A DNA stretch of 64,000 bases from Zygaena filipendulae (taxonomy: Eukaryota; Arthropoda; Insecta; Lepidoptera; Zygaenidae), in assembly GCA_907165275.2 (NCBI GenBank), contig OU015662.1, positions 3,231,501 to 3,295,500 on the forward strand. Reading direction: 5' to 3'. A program made the translations under genes and the position numbers. The notes beneath the pieces are model-generated. The model did no database searches. It had not been told where the DNA came from and was given only the letters and a program-made list of their open reading frames with translations. Shown piece by piece: positions 22,501-32,241 of the stretch; within the stretch, counting starts at the first letter, position 1, and each line of letters begins with the position of its first letter.

Positions 22501-23096
22501 TTAGGTTCGTGTTTGAATATTAGTTCTTTGTTTAACCGAAATCGGAAGTACTGAATAAACTACACAATAAAATAATAATATGAACTCCAGTCAAACCTTT
22601 TTTCTATGAAACGGTACAATAAATATGAGATAGCGAACAGTTTTCATATCATGGTGTTATTTGCGTAGGTATTTACCATAACTTTTCATAACATTCTGTG
22701 AATATTACTGTTCAGAGAATTTACTGATTGAAATATCTTACACGGAGACATTTTCAACGGGAACAAAGCTGTCCGACGACATTGTAGAGCTGTTTTGAAA
22801 GTGTACTCAATTCAATCTTTGGCCTCTAGGTATTATATGTATTTTAGGTATATAATATTATATCTAAAGGAACAAACATAATAATATATGCCTATTACCT
22901 ACATAGTTTGCTAAAACCATAACTAAACTTATCATAAAAAAACTGTTGTTAGTTTTGTTGCACCATTAACAAAAATTCGTTAACATTCAAAAACAGCGTT
23001 ATGTCATAAGAAAAACATAAATAATATACGTACCTATATTATGTAAAACAACTTACTGTACCTTTTAGAATATTAGGTTTGTACCATACTTATATA
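22501..23096. other. AT-rich non-coding stretch
   Basis: No gene or repeat recognised up to the TA-flanked MITE. Confidence 0.5.
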
Positions 23097-23605
23097 CACA
23101 CCGGCAGAATTAGCGGAACATAAAAAGGCAGAGTATAGAAATAATTACGTATATATATTAAAACAAATTATTATCAGGCATGAAGTAATAAACTAATATA
23201 CATCTTTTAACATCGACTTTAAGAAGTTTTTAGTTAAATTTTATTAAAAGTAATCAAAATTAAAAAAAAAGAAAAAAGTCTCTAGTTTGTGAGAACTCAG
23301 ACAATGTTGCAAATAAAAGTTGAATCACGAAGGGGAAACACACGTTATTAATCGTTCATTTATTTAGTGTTAAAATCACAGTAATCTTTAATTTGCAACA
23401 TTATTTGTGTACCCACAAATTAGAGAAAAAGTGTTTTTTTTATTATTATTTTAAATAAAATTTAATAATTTAATTACAAACTTTTAAAGTGTTAAAAGAT
23501 GTATATTAATTTATTACTTCACGTCTAATTATTATTTGTTTTAATATAGATACGTAACTATTTCTATACTCTGCCTTTTTACGTTCCGCTAATTCTGCCG
23601 GTGTG
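23097..23605. mobile_element. Fold-back MITE, TA-flanked, 509 bp
   Basis: Outer ends CACACCGGCAGAATTAGCGG and the exact reverse (CCGCTAATTCTGCCGGTGTG) lie between TATA on the left and TATA on the right. This fits a TA target duplication and a Tc1/mariner-type mobiliser. Complementarity continues inwards almost to the centre: GGCAGAGTATAGAAATA at 23128 pairs with TATTTCTATACTCTGCC, CTAATATACATCTTTTA pairs with TAAAAGATGTATATTAA, and ACAATGTTGCAAAT pairs with TTTGCAACATT. No coding sequence. Confidence 0.9.
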
Positions 23606-23647
23606 TATATTTATACACTGGACTTTACTATAACTTTAGGAAAATCT

Positions 23648-23895
23648 TTAAGAAATAGCTGGCTGGCTTATCCGTTAGTGAACTTGATTTCGGAACTCTC
23701 TCGGGGACTAAACGAGAGAAAAGTATGTTTCAATTCAGGGCATAAGTTATCTCTATTTCAAATTTTATCGCAATTCGTCCAGCCGTCACAGCGTGAAGCA
23801 ATATCTAACACACACAACATACACACACACAATCGAACGCGCGCAGGCGCACACACACCCACACATGCACTTCGCATTCGTGGGATTAAAAAGAA
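23648..23895 (-). mobile_element. Helitron-like fragment with CA-rich tract
   Basis: Order TAGCTGGCTGGCTTATCCG, TTCGGAACTCTCTCGGGGAC, CAGGGCATAAGTTATCTC and CGCAATTCGTCCAGCCG resembles the reversed body of another Helitron subfamily. A CA-rich tract occupies the position where other copies have ACAAACA or ACAGACA runs. Confidence 0.5.
23810..23873. repeat. Interrupted (CA)n microsatellite
   Basis: ACACACAACATACACACACA, then CGCGCGCAGGCGCACACACA and CCCACACATGCAC: an alternating purine-pyrimidine tract with a CG-rich centre. Confidence 0.85.
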
Positions 23896-23909
23896 AATAT
23901 TATTAGTAA

Positions 23910-24124
23910 CTAGCTGTGCCCCGCGGTTTCACCCGCGGTAATTTCGGAGTTCCCGCGGGAATTCCGGGATAAAAAGTACCCTATGTCTTTCTCTGTACTC
24001 CTTACAACGTGCATGCTAAATTTCATCCAAATCCGTTCAGCCGTGTTTGCGTGATTGAGTAACAAACATCCAAACATCGAAACATCCAAACATCCACACT
24101 TTCACATTTAAAATATTAGTAGGA
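23910..24124 (-). mobile_element. Non-autonomous Helitron, intact ends (215 bp)
   Basis: The best-preserved copy. On the plus strand it runs from CTAGCTGTGCCCCGCGGTTT to AATATTAGTAGGA, i.e. TCC start and CTAG end on the minus strand, sitting between A and T. The hairpin CCGCGG-GTGAAA-CCGCGG is perfect. Three ACATCCAA units near the 5' end vary in number among copies. Confidence 0.92.
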
Positions 24125-24633
24125 TAATACACAATTTTTCGAAGTAATCTATTGCTCTCATGTGAAGATTAATACAAAAAACTGCGATGGCCTGTCTTAG
24201 AAATAAGAAACATATATAAATGGTAGTTTCTAATTTCGTATCGTTTTAATTACAAACGAGTTTCGTTGCGGTTGGAGGCTCAAGAATGTCATCACCGATC
24301 GAAAAAAAAAATCAGTTACATGTTCAAAATCAAAGTGACTTTTCCACTGTGTACAGAATGTGACCGCAAAATTGGAATGCTGGCGTCTCTAACGTACCGT
24401 CGTAACGCCTTCTGTGACAAGCAATGAAGCAACGTATAGGTATATCAGTGGGTAACAAAACACTATTTGAAATTCGATATTCCAAATACAAAATCCATTC
24501 GAATCACTGGACGGAAACCGTCGTCGCGGTAAGATAGGAAGTGTAAATGAGTCTTTATTGATTCTTTTATCAAATAAATTAAAACTACCTAAAATGCGAA
24601 TTTTTGTAGTGAAATAAAGATACGTGTTACTTA
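24125..24633. other. Non-coding stretch
   Basis: Moderate GC between 24350 and 24540 (ACGTACCGTCGTAACGCC, GGAAACCGTCGTCGCGGTAA). No exon or repeat can be supported. Confidence 0.45.
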
Positions 24634-25040
24634 CAGTGGGTGGCCAAATTATTAGGGACAGTGCTCATATTTTGTAATTTCTAGTTTAATGTTACAATAT
24701 AAGCAAAAAAAGCGGTTTTCTAATGGTTATTATAGTTTATAGTGCTAGTAGTATCATTATCAATGTTTTTGACTATCGACAACACTGGAAACGTGTGTCA
24801 TTTATAAACTTTTGCCGTTTCTTCTAATTTGAATAAATTTCGTCAAAAATTGTTGTTTGCGGGATATGGTGGGATTGTAATTTTTTTATTTTACCTTTAT
24901 ATTTTCGAAAGTTTTTGTATCTAAAACAATTAAAAAGTAAGTAATGCTTGTTAATACAATACTTTTGCTAAGTTTTATCTGTTAATTTCATTTTTGTTAA
25001 CTTTTCGACGTGATAATATCAGATTGACTCCTTTTTAGAT

Positions 25041-26167
25041 ATGGGAAAGACTTCAGACACTTCTCAAAAAATATGTAGAGAAATACAAACGTTGTTATTG
25101 CACTCCGCACATTCACAGAGAGATATAGCAACTATTGCAAGGGTTTCAAAGTATGTCGTCAAAAGAATTGAAATTTAAATGGATGAAAAAACCTCTAGAA
25201 GCAGATCGTATAGGAAAATGTGGTAGAAAAAAGATTTCCACTCTTCGGAAAATCGGATACATCTGCCTCGAAAATCGAAAAAAGAGTGTTGTAAATCTTA
25301 CTACGATGATGAACGAAGAAGGTATCAAAGTTTCGTAAAGGACAGTTCGGATACAGCTAGCCGAAGAGAATCGTTAGTCTACAACAAAACCACGTCACAC
25401 CGAGACTGACAAAAAAACGACTGCAGTGGGCCAGACAACACCGAAATATGACTGTTGCAGACTAGAGTCGAGTAAGTACAACTTTATTTAATGGTGCGTG
25501 CGTGATTAGGTATGAGTGTTGCAGATTGGAGTCGAGTAAGTAAAACACATAAACGATTTACGGTGTTAATTTTAATATTTTACAGATATGCTTTTCCGAC
25601 GAGTCAACATTCCAAATTTTGGTCGATAAGAGTTCGTTCGTCAGGCGACGCCCTAAAGAACAATTCCATCCAAATTGTTTTGTGGAGAGGGAAAAACATC
25701 CAGCTATTGTCATAGTGTGGTCGGTCATATCAACTGAAGGCATGGGGAGCTTATACATCGTAGAAGGGACGATGAAACAAGACCAGTACAAGCGAGTACT
25801 GGAAACTCAGCTACTACCGCAGGTCAATTGACTGGTTCCCTGATAATGAATAATACATTTTTATGCATGATTCGACACCGTGCCACAAAACCAGGAGTGT
25901 TACTACATTCTTGAATGAAAAATTATTGCTGTTTTGCCTTGGCCAGGGAATTCACCAGACATGAATCCCATAGAAAACATGTGGGAAATCACTAAATGGG
26001 CCATTGCAAAAGAAGTGATCACCAACAAGTCCCAGTTGATTGAAACTCTCAATAAAGAGTGGCAACAGAACTCTGAACTGCAAGAAAATGCTAAAACATG
26101 TATAAAGAGCATGCTTTCAGGTATACAAGCTCTTATTGTAGCAAAGGGTGGCATCACAAAATATTGA
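25041..26167 (+). pseudogene. Tc1-like transposase pseudogene, probable intron
   Basis: It once encoded the enzyme that cuts and rejoins the TA-flanked ends at 24634 and 26386. From the ATG at 25041 an N-terminal helix-turn-helix region is readable (HSQRDIATIARVSKYVVKRI), then a stop at 25176. In another frame come a basic GRKK segment and NEEGIKVS. The catalytic core follows: FSDES (first Asp, codon at 25598), HDSTPCHKTRS (second Asp, codon at 25869) and WPGNSPDMNPIENMW (Glu, codon at 25973). Allowing one base lost, 34 residues separate the last two, the DD34E spacing of Tc1. Stops and at least three frame changes disable it. WSR and CFSDES join in frame only if 25536-25585, which begins GTAAGT and ends TTTTACAG, is removed. 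Just upstream the 5' splice site region is duplicated, with Trp changed to TAG in the first copy. Confidence 0.88.
25446..25545 (+). repeat. Duplicated 5' splice site region in transposase
   Basis: ATGACTGTTGCAGACTAGAG at 25448 and ATGAGTGTTGCAGATTGGAG at 25512 are near-identical. Each is followed by TCGAGTAAGTA, with a 64-bp period. The second copy keeps the Trp codon expected by the family; the first has TAG. Either GTAAGT (25472 or 25536) could serve as donor for the acceptor TTTTACAG ending at 25585. Confidence 0.8.
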
Positions 26168-26386
26168 TTAAAATTTTACGAAATTTTTGTTTTACCACTA
26201 TTACTTATATTTTAAAGAATAAATCGTTTTATCTATACTTTTCATTGTTTTTATGATACTAATAAAATATAGATACAAATAAAATTGTCAAAAAACATCT
26301 ACGACCAATCATTTCTTCGAGTTATCAAGTTAAATTAGAAAATGCAAAAATCCGAGTACTGTCCCTAATAATATGGCCACCGATGG

Positions 26387-26687
26387 TATACCTATATAAC
26401 GGTAATTAATAAATTCCCATAGAACTGGATTGTTTCTTGATTCGATAGGAAAGTAACACTTATTTAATTTTGTTTCGATTAATTCAGCACTAGTCAAATC
26501 AATTTTTGGAAAAAAATACGATGGAGGCTTTTTTGTGTTCCTCAATTTATTGGAATATTTTTTTGCGTAGGAAACTACGAAAATAAATGAGGCCTACGCA
26601 GTTAATAAGCATTTGAAATAAGAAACTGTAAAAGCAGTAATTAAATTACGAATATCATCTTTAAATAACAGTTTATTTTTATTCTGA
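26387..26687. other. AT-rich non-coding stretch
   Basis: Nothing recognised beyond the TA that flanks the Tc1 element. Confidence 0.5.
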
Positions 26688-26720
26688 AATAGCTGTGCCC
26701 CGTGGTTATATTGCATTAAT
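26688..26720 (-). mobile_element. Helitron end scrap
   Basis: TAGCTGTGCCCCGTGGTTAT is the reversed Helitron 3' terminus. The body is gone after about 30 bp. Confidence 0.5.
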
Positions 26721-27399
26721 TTGAGGAAAAAACTACTAAAATATATTCCACAGCTCACCGTTTACGCAGCGTACGTAATGAAAGCTTTTAAAAGAAATTA
26801 TTTTTCCGTTTTTTGCAACATTTTTCATTGCTGCTCCACTCCCATTTGGATTGAATCCGCGATATCTGGGGTGGCAGTTACGTTCGTAAACCTAGTGGTC
26901 TAGTGACCAACGGAAGTCAGGTGCGTAGATATTGACTGACTACTTCTAATGCATAGTGACACTCAAACTTTGAAAAGACGACAGTAGGTATTTCTAAGCA
27001 AGAATTTCTTCATTTATTCTCAAATTAGTACCTAACACAAAAAAATACCGTTTTATAATAACTAATCAGCATATAGTATTGCCGTTACATGTCGATTTAG
27101 TATATCTAATCGGATTATAACCGACTTTTACAAGACAAGCTTTCTTTGATCGTTCCATTTATAAGTTACGCTGCGAGTACCTTTAGATAACCGTAGTGGT
27201 ATTGGAAGGTTTATTAAAATATCTATTCATTTCTTATAACATTTATTATTCGTCGTATTAACATTTTAAATTGATATTTACTGGATATTTGGATATCTGA
27301 TGCCAACTGCGCATGCTTAGTAGAAAGACACATCGAATAGAACAATAAGAGTTCAAGAAGCAATCCTTAGACTCATGCTAACGAAACCAAAACACAATG
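26721..27399. other. Non-coding stretch
   Basis: No gene or repeat recognised. A 60-codon plus-strand frame at 26721 has no motif. Confidence 0.45.
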
Positions 27400-27569
27400 T
27401 GGAAGTTTGGATGGATGAATGGATGGATGTTTGTTATGAAATGGATGTTGGATGTAATTTGGCAGAGATATCTACCTATAATAGTCTGGAATAGGACATA
27501 GGGTACTTATTATCCCGGAATTCCCGCGTGAACTCTGAAATTACCGCTGATGAAATGGGAAACAGCTAG
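27400..27569 (+). mobile_element. Helitron copy, decayed 5' end
   Basis: TTTGGATGGATGAATGGATG, GGACATAGGGTACTTATTAT and CCCGGAATTCCCGCGTGAAC lead into a mutated hairpin (ACCGCTGATGAAATGGG) and CAGCTAG before T. Confidence 0.75.
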
Positions 27570-28577
27570 TGAAAACTAATTATTAGAACAATATAATACT
27601 CACACATTTTAAATATTTACAATTTTTATAAGTACCATTTTATTTATTTAATTTTTTCTACACATCTTTTAATGGTATTAAAAACGTTTATATGTATTAA
27701 GCTTCTTTTCACTAATAACGAGTTTACTCCATAGCTGCATGATCTGAAAACTAAAAGATTTTTTTACTCAATAAAAATTTTTATGTGCCCGAATCAGTTA
27801 CTAATAATTATCTTGATTTTATATTTAAACCAACTAAAATTGTGCTTACAATTAGATTACTGACAAAGCTGAGTCACCAAAAAAAGCAAAATACCTGAAT
27901 AGAAATTGAAAACATTGCTAGAACACAAATTCTACAAAACAACTTCAGGCGAATTGCTTTTTGATTGCTCCAATAGAATTAAAAAAACTTTCAAATCATA
28001 GCTGTAAGCTGCATAAAGCTGTAAGTATACACCGCATAATTGAGTTCCCAAATACAATGTTTCGACAAGATTTTACGGTCTGCGGCATATTTTGTAACTG
28101 AAACTTCATCAATTTATACTCGAGTTGCCAGAAAACAAATTAATTAATTTCAAAGAAACTTCATAAAGACCAATCAATTTGCTTAAGATGCTTAGAAATT
28201 AATGGTAAAAGCATAGAAGCATATTCAAATCGTGGGTTTATATTTTATACTTATTCTCGTACTGGTATTTCTTGCTGTTTTACCTACCCGATATGCCCCA
28301 TGAATTTTGTGATCCCCTCAGCAGCTTCAGAATAAAAAACCTTTCTTAGATATCATTTACTACCCTTTTAGCTTTCAGAATGAATAGGAATAGAACCGCA
28401 TTAAGCGCACGCAGTCATGGAATTTCAAGTGTGGTGAAAACAGTTTACCTACATACGTCTCTCGGCACCAATGTAAATACGAGCTGCTCATGCACACACA
28501 AATTGTTTTTGTGCTGCAACGTCGAACGAAATTTTAAATGAAACTAACGCTCTACTTATTATGTGTTCTCTATATCG
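27570..28577. other. AT-rich non-coding stretch
   Basis: About 1 kb with no recognised gene or repeat. Confidence 0.5.
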
Positions 28578-28838
28578 TTTTTTTTTTTTTTTTTTTTTTA
28601 TGTCATAGGGGGCAAACGGGCAAGTGGTACACCTGATGGTAAGTGATTACCGCCGCCCATATACATCTGCAACACCAGAAGGCATGCAGGTGCGTTGCCG
28701 ACCGGGAATGGGGATGGGAACTGGCTTTCAAGCGGGGCTGCCGGAACACACCGTTAGGTGCTTGGCGACAGATTTGCAACTTGAAGGTGGTAGCTAGCTA
28801 GCCGGGCACTAGAGAGCGCCCTACCACCATGCTACGCT
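28578..28838 (-). mobile_element. Retroposon with 22-nt poly(A), minus strand
   Basis: Begins with 22 T, then ATGTCATAGGGGGCAAACGG, CACCTGATGGTAAGTGATTA and CCGCCGCCCATATACATCTG CAACACCAG. I know this body from many lepidopteran genomes as a LINE/SINE 3' region. Only about 240 bp is present, so it is 5'-truncated or a SINE. Target duplication is not clear; only CTATA repeats on both sides. Confidence 0.75.
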
Positions 28839-28849
28839 ATAGTTTTTCA

Positions 28850-28903
28850 TTAACTTCAAAAAAGAAGGAGGTTCTCAATTCCTTAAATATGTTTTTTTTT
28901 GGT
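28850..28903 (+). repeat. Dispersed CTTCAAAAAAGAAGGAGGTT repeat
   Basis: AACTTCAAAAAAGAAGGAGG TTCTCAATTCC and a following T-run belong to a short repeat also seen at 30532, and inverted at 49991 and 60298. Its class is unknown to me. Confidence 0.55.
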
Positions 28904-29454
28904 CTGATCATTTCTTTGTTTAAGGACAGTTTTTGATGATCTTTGTTTTTATTTCGGGATTACATTACGTACACATTTAAGAGTCAATAAAAGGACCAAC
29001 AATTTGTTATGGGTCCTTGACAACGTAATGCGCAGCACGCAGTTTCCCGGAAAGCCATTGTCAGAAGCCTCCCTCTTAGAACTGGCTTACAAAACTGACA
29101 TACAGCCTAGAAGCCTAGACATTTCCCAAACACAGGTGCACATCTCCCAAGATCCAATATTTTTTATAACATAATGTTAAAGTAAACTCAATTCAATAAA
29201 ACATCGTTATTTAAAGAAATAAATACGTGATTAGAAACAAGAAAGAAAAAAGATTAAAGAAGTTGGAATTTTTTGGGTCTCTGTTTCTTTTTTTGACATT
29301 GGATTAAATTGATGTACCCACCAAATACCCACATAAAAACGTTTTTAAATCAATGGATGGAATTTACTTAAATTAGTCATTTATTTTTTTTATACAACGA
29401 ATCACATTTTTACCTTTTATACATTATATTTTATTATAAGTACTATCCGTTCTT
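28904..29454. other. AT-rich non-coding stretch
   Basis: Nothing recognised. Confidence 0.45.
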
Positions 29455-29735
29455 CACGGTTTGATCCGCCTGAATTTCAGAGCTCCAGCGGGAATTCTGG
29501 GACAAAAATGCCCTATGTCCTTCCCTGTATCTACCCCTGACAACGTAGTGTTACAAAATTTAATACATTTTTTCCAACACTTTCAACAATTGTCATTATA
29601 TTTCAACCGATTTACGCAAAGCATTGATAAATTATTTATACCTATATAGGTACCTAAACTTTCCTAATGAGTCACTCTAATCTCATGAAAATCCGTTCAA
29701 TAGTTTTTGAGTTTATCGTGAATAGACAGACGCGG
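29455..29735 (-). mobile_element. Two Helitron-like fragments
   Basis: 29455-29545 keeps CACGGTTTGATCCGCCTGAA, CAGCGGGAATTCTGGGACAA and CCCCTGACAACGT of the main family. 29665-29735 (CTCATGAAAATCCGTTCAAT AGTTTTTGAGTTTATCGTGA) is the reversed 5' part of another subfamily ending in AGACAGACG. Confidence 0.6.
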
Positions 29736-30291
29736 TGGAGGGCGGTTTTACAATTTATTATATTTAGTGATTTTTCACGAACTTCCAACAATATGTTTAA
29801 AATAATATGCAATCAAACTTTTAAAAGATCAAGCCATCAAAAAGCTGAAATATATAACAATATTGTTTGTGTACTGGCCGATGATAAGCTAAAAAAATTA
29901 GGTAGATTCATTCAAATCTGTGCTCATTCTTTTTTTAATCTTATGCTCTTTTTTCTTCCTATCTGTGTGTCGCAAAATTAGAACGATGGTCCCCTTCAGT
30001 CCGCTCGTTAATGACTGGGCCCAGCTATATATTCAGGTTAAGAACCTGCGATATCTAAATTAAAGGCCAAGAAACGACGACTTAATTACCCGACAGACAT
30101 CCCTACGTGTACCCTTTATAGGGGAGGGAGCTGTGCCCATAAAATATTAACGGACATAATTTCTCACCTAAATTTGAAGTGTAAAATCTGAATGGATTAA
30201 ACACGAAAACCCTTTTTAAATATTTAACTACATTCGTAGTTAAATAATTTAAATGCACATACCTACCTACATTCAAAACTAATTATCGTCG
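29736..30291. other. Non-coding stretch
   Basis: A 104-codon plus-strand frame (29667-29981) begins inside the Helitron fragment and has no motif. GGGCCCAGCTATAT near 30018 is unexplained. Confidence 0.4.
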
Positions 30292-30427
30292 CTATCATAA
30301 ATGCAAAAGTGAATCTGTTTGTTTGTTTGTTACGCTTTCACGCCTTAACGGCTCTACTAATCATCATGAAATTTTGCATACACGATGTCAGATGTACAGA
30401 GAAGTATATAGGGTACTTTTTGTCCCA
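30292..30427 (+). mobile_element. Helitron 5' half
   Basis: ATCATAAATGCAAAAGTGAA, CTTTCACGCCTTAACGG, ATCATGAAATTTTGCATACA and GGGTACTTTTTGTCCCAGA follow family order, then stop abruptly where SINE-like sequence starts. The 3' hairpin and CTAG end are absent. Confidence 0.75.
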
Positions 30428-30531
30428 GATCTCATTGGTATAGTGGTTAGTAAAACTGACAGCAACACCAGGTCGCATACCCTTGCATCGGGGTAAACAT
30501 TGATCTGAAAATGTTTGTTATTTAACCGACT
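30428..30531 (+). mobile_element. tRNA-derived SINE fragment
   Basis: CTCATTGGTATAGTGGTTAG has the look of a tRNA A-box region. The B box is decayed (GGTCGCATACCC), and the body continues TCGGGGTAAACATTGATCTG AAAATGTTTGTT. It replaces the expected Helitron continuation, suggesting insertion followed by deletion. Confidence 0.55.
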
Positions 30532-30580
30532 TCCAAAAAGGAGGAGGTTCTATGTTCGATTGTATGTATGTTTTTTTTTT
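30532..30580 (+). repeat. Dispersed ACCGACTTCC repeat
   Basis: TTAACCGACTTCCAAAAAGG AGGAGGTTCTATGTTCGATT then a T-run. Same family as 28850, 49991 and 60298. Confidence 0.65.
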
Positions 30581-30879
30581 GATGATTAGTGTGTTGTGTA
30601 TCATAAATATCTACTATAATAACAAAAAAAAATTCATTCATCAGTTGTTTACTTTACTTAGTTTGGCACTAGATTGCACTGTGTGCAGATAACTTCCAAG
30701 GATTATTTGAGTAAAATACACATTACACAGCTATAAGAAAGCTACAGTTATTTTAAACTAATGAAATCAAAGATATTATTAATCGCAGAGATAAATATTA
30801 TTGCCTAGTAATCATCGGAATGGTGTTGCGTAACATAAAATAAAATTGCCCAACCATTAAAAAACCAACTGAACAGGAA
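30581..30879. other. AT-rich non-coding stretch
   Basis: Nothing recognised. Confidence 0.45.
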
Positions 30880-31330
30880 AAGATATAGCGTCCGGCACAA
30901 CACATTGACGCGGCAATGTAAACAATAAACTAATAACGAACGTCGGGTTTTCATTAAATCGAATGCATTAACCCAGTAAATGTGTCGATAATGCGATTCG
31001 ATTCGTTAATCGGGCCGAGTTTTAATTAAGGCGCATATACACGTTCGCACGACGTCGCAGCCCGTAGGTACACAGCGATCGGTATCGTTTGCGACGCAGA
31101 TTCTCAGCTCACGATCCGTTCTATCGTTTGTAACACATCAATGCACTCATTCAAGCTGTATTTAATGTTCGAACTTCGAACGTACCCTACACAGTGCACT
31201 GCAGGCTGCTAATACAACCGCGCCGCTAGTACTGTACGGTAGCACCGCTCGTTAGCTTCGAGTTTCATTACGGCGGATTAATATATTAAACGCACTCCAA
31301 ACTTAACATTGGACCAAATCATTGGTCACA
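30880..31330. other. Repeat-free block of moderate GC
   Basis: CG-containing sequence (CACGTTCGCACGACGTCGCA, AACCGCGCCGCTAGTACTGT) mixed with TTAATTAA and TTAATCG, core strings that homeodomain proteins can bind. No repeat or open frame. It could be host regulatory DNA or a promoter region; this is inference from composition only. Confidence 0.35.
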
Positions 31331-31679
31331 ATTTAGAAAATATTCTTTCTTGCATAATAATATCGATACACGGCAAGGTTTGAGCCATGGTATCATACTT
31401 ATGAGAAGGAATTGATTATATATAAAAATATGGTCAAAATTAAAAAAGCCACATTTACCTATTGTCTCAGCTTGATAGTTTAATATTGTGCTCCAAGTAC
31501 GACTGTATATCTTGGATATCTAAATTTTCTAAATAGAGTTCAACGAGTGTTCTGATATAGAGTATAACATAATATAATCTACAAAGAGTAGAGCAGTTAT
31601 CGAAACCTTACTTGCTCTTTATACATGAAGAGAAAGTGTGCGCTTGTTCCGCCTACAGCGCTTCTCTATATACCTATTT
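31331..31679. other. AT-rich non-coding stretch
   Basis: Nothing recognised. Confidence 0.45.
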
Positions 31680-32001
31680 ATAGTTTTACTAAGACCCTAC
31701 CCTGAGAGAAAAATAGGGGCTTGTTCGGTAAAGTTCGCAACTGAAAAGTTCCCCACCGAAGATTGGTCAACAGTATCTCTGCTACCAGTGTGGGTTGGGC
31801 ACCATATTTGACCAGTATACTCTCCCGTAGTTTGCACATTATTGACACCGTGCGGGGTCGGCCACTGTGCCTGCTCGTCACTGATATTGTGTCGCCAACA
31901 TATCCTTCGGGCAACGAAGGGCGACCGAAACCTCTTCGGTCTGATTGATTTCTCTCCGTGATATACGCCTGTCTGGACACAGGCTAATGGACGTCTGACA
32001 C
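31680..32001. other. Unrecognised GC-richer segment with open frames
   Basis: Composition shifts sharply (GTGTGGGTTGGGCACC, GTGCGGGGTCGGCCACTGTG) for about 320 bp. Open frames run on both strands: minus 31697-32041 (114 codons, running into the MITE) and minus 31678-31980 (100 codons). CCTGTCTGGACACAGG near 31969 is a short hairpin. I recognise no protein family. It may be a retroelement remnant, transferred DNA or an exon relic. Confidence 0.4.
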
Positions 32002-32241
32002 CTGGGCCCTTATTCAATGACCAACAACACCCCTTGCCCATAACGCGCGTCCCAAAAACATAATCCCAACCGCTCTAGATGCAAAAATATAAGAAATTTA
32101 CATTCTTTATGACAAAAGAAACATTGTAAATGTATTTTTTTAAAGTGAAACTTCTTTGAACACGAGGTAATAAAAGCAATTTAAGTGGCGCCTTATCTTA
32201 CCGCGATGCGTTCGTTATGGTTATAGTGAATAAGGGCCCTG
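32002..32241. mobile_element. MITE with GGGCCCTTATTCA inverted ends
   Basis: The left end CTGGGCCCTTATTCAATG and the reversed right end CAGGGCCCTTATTCACTAT share 13 bp exactly. Inside, CCATAACG recurs on both arms (32038 and, reversed, 32209). No target duplication could be read, so the superfamily is open. Confidence 0.75.

Larger units (their letters stand above)
24634..26386 (+). mobile_element. Tc1-like DNA transposon, full length, inactive
   Basis: Bounded by TA on both sides (24632-24633 and 26387-26388). The 29-bp terminal inverted repeats (24634-24662 and 26358-26386) match at 25 positions, sharing GGTGGCC and TATTAGGGACAGT. The inside carries a broken DD34E transposase gene on the same strand. 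Both ends and much of the coding region survive, so it is a decayed but complete copy of the IS630-Tc1-mariner superfamily. Confidence 0.92.

Noticed and set aside
23810..24124. CRISPR-like array from repeated ACATCCAA units
   Set aside because: Short, variable units belong to a Helitron 5' region in a eukaryotic genome.
30428..30500. tRNA-Glu or tRNA-Asp-like gene
   Set aside because: Only the A-box region is convincing; the B box is decayed and arms do not pair.
31697..32041. 114-codon minus-strand frame as a gene
   Set aside because: It runs into the inverted end of a MITE and no family is recognised; kept only as an unexplained segment.
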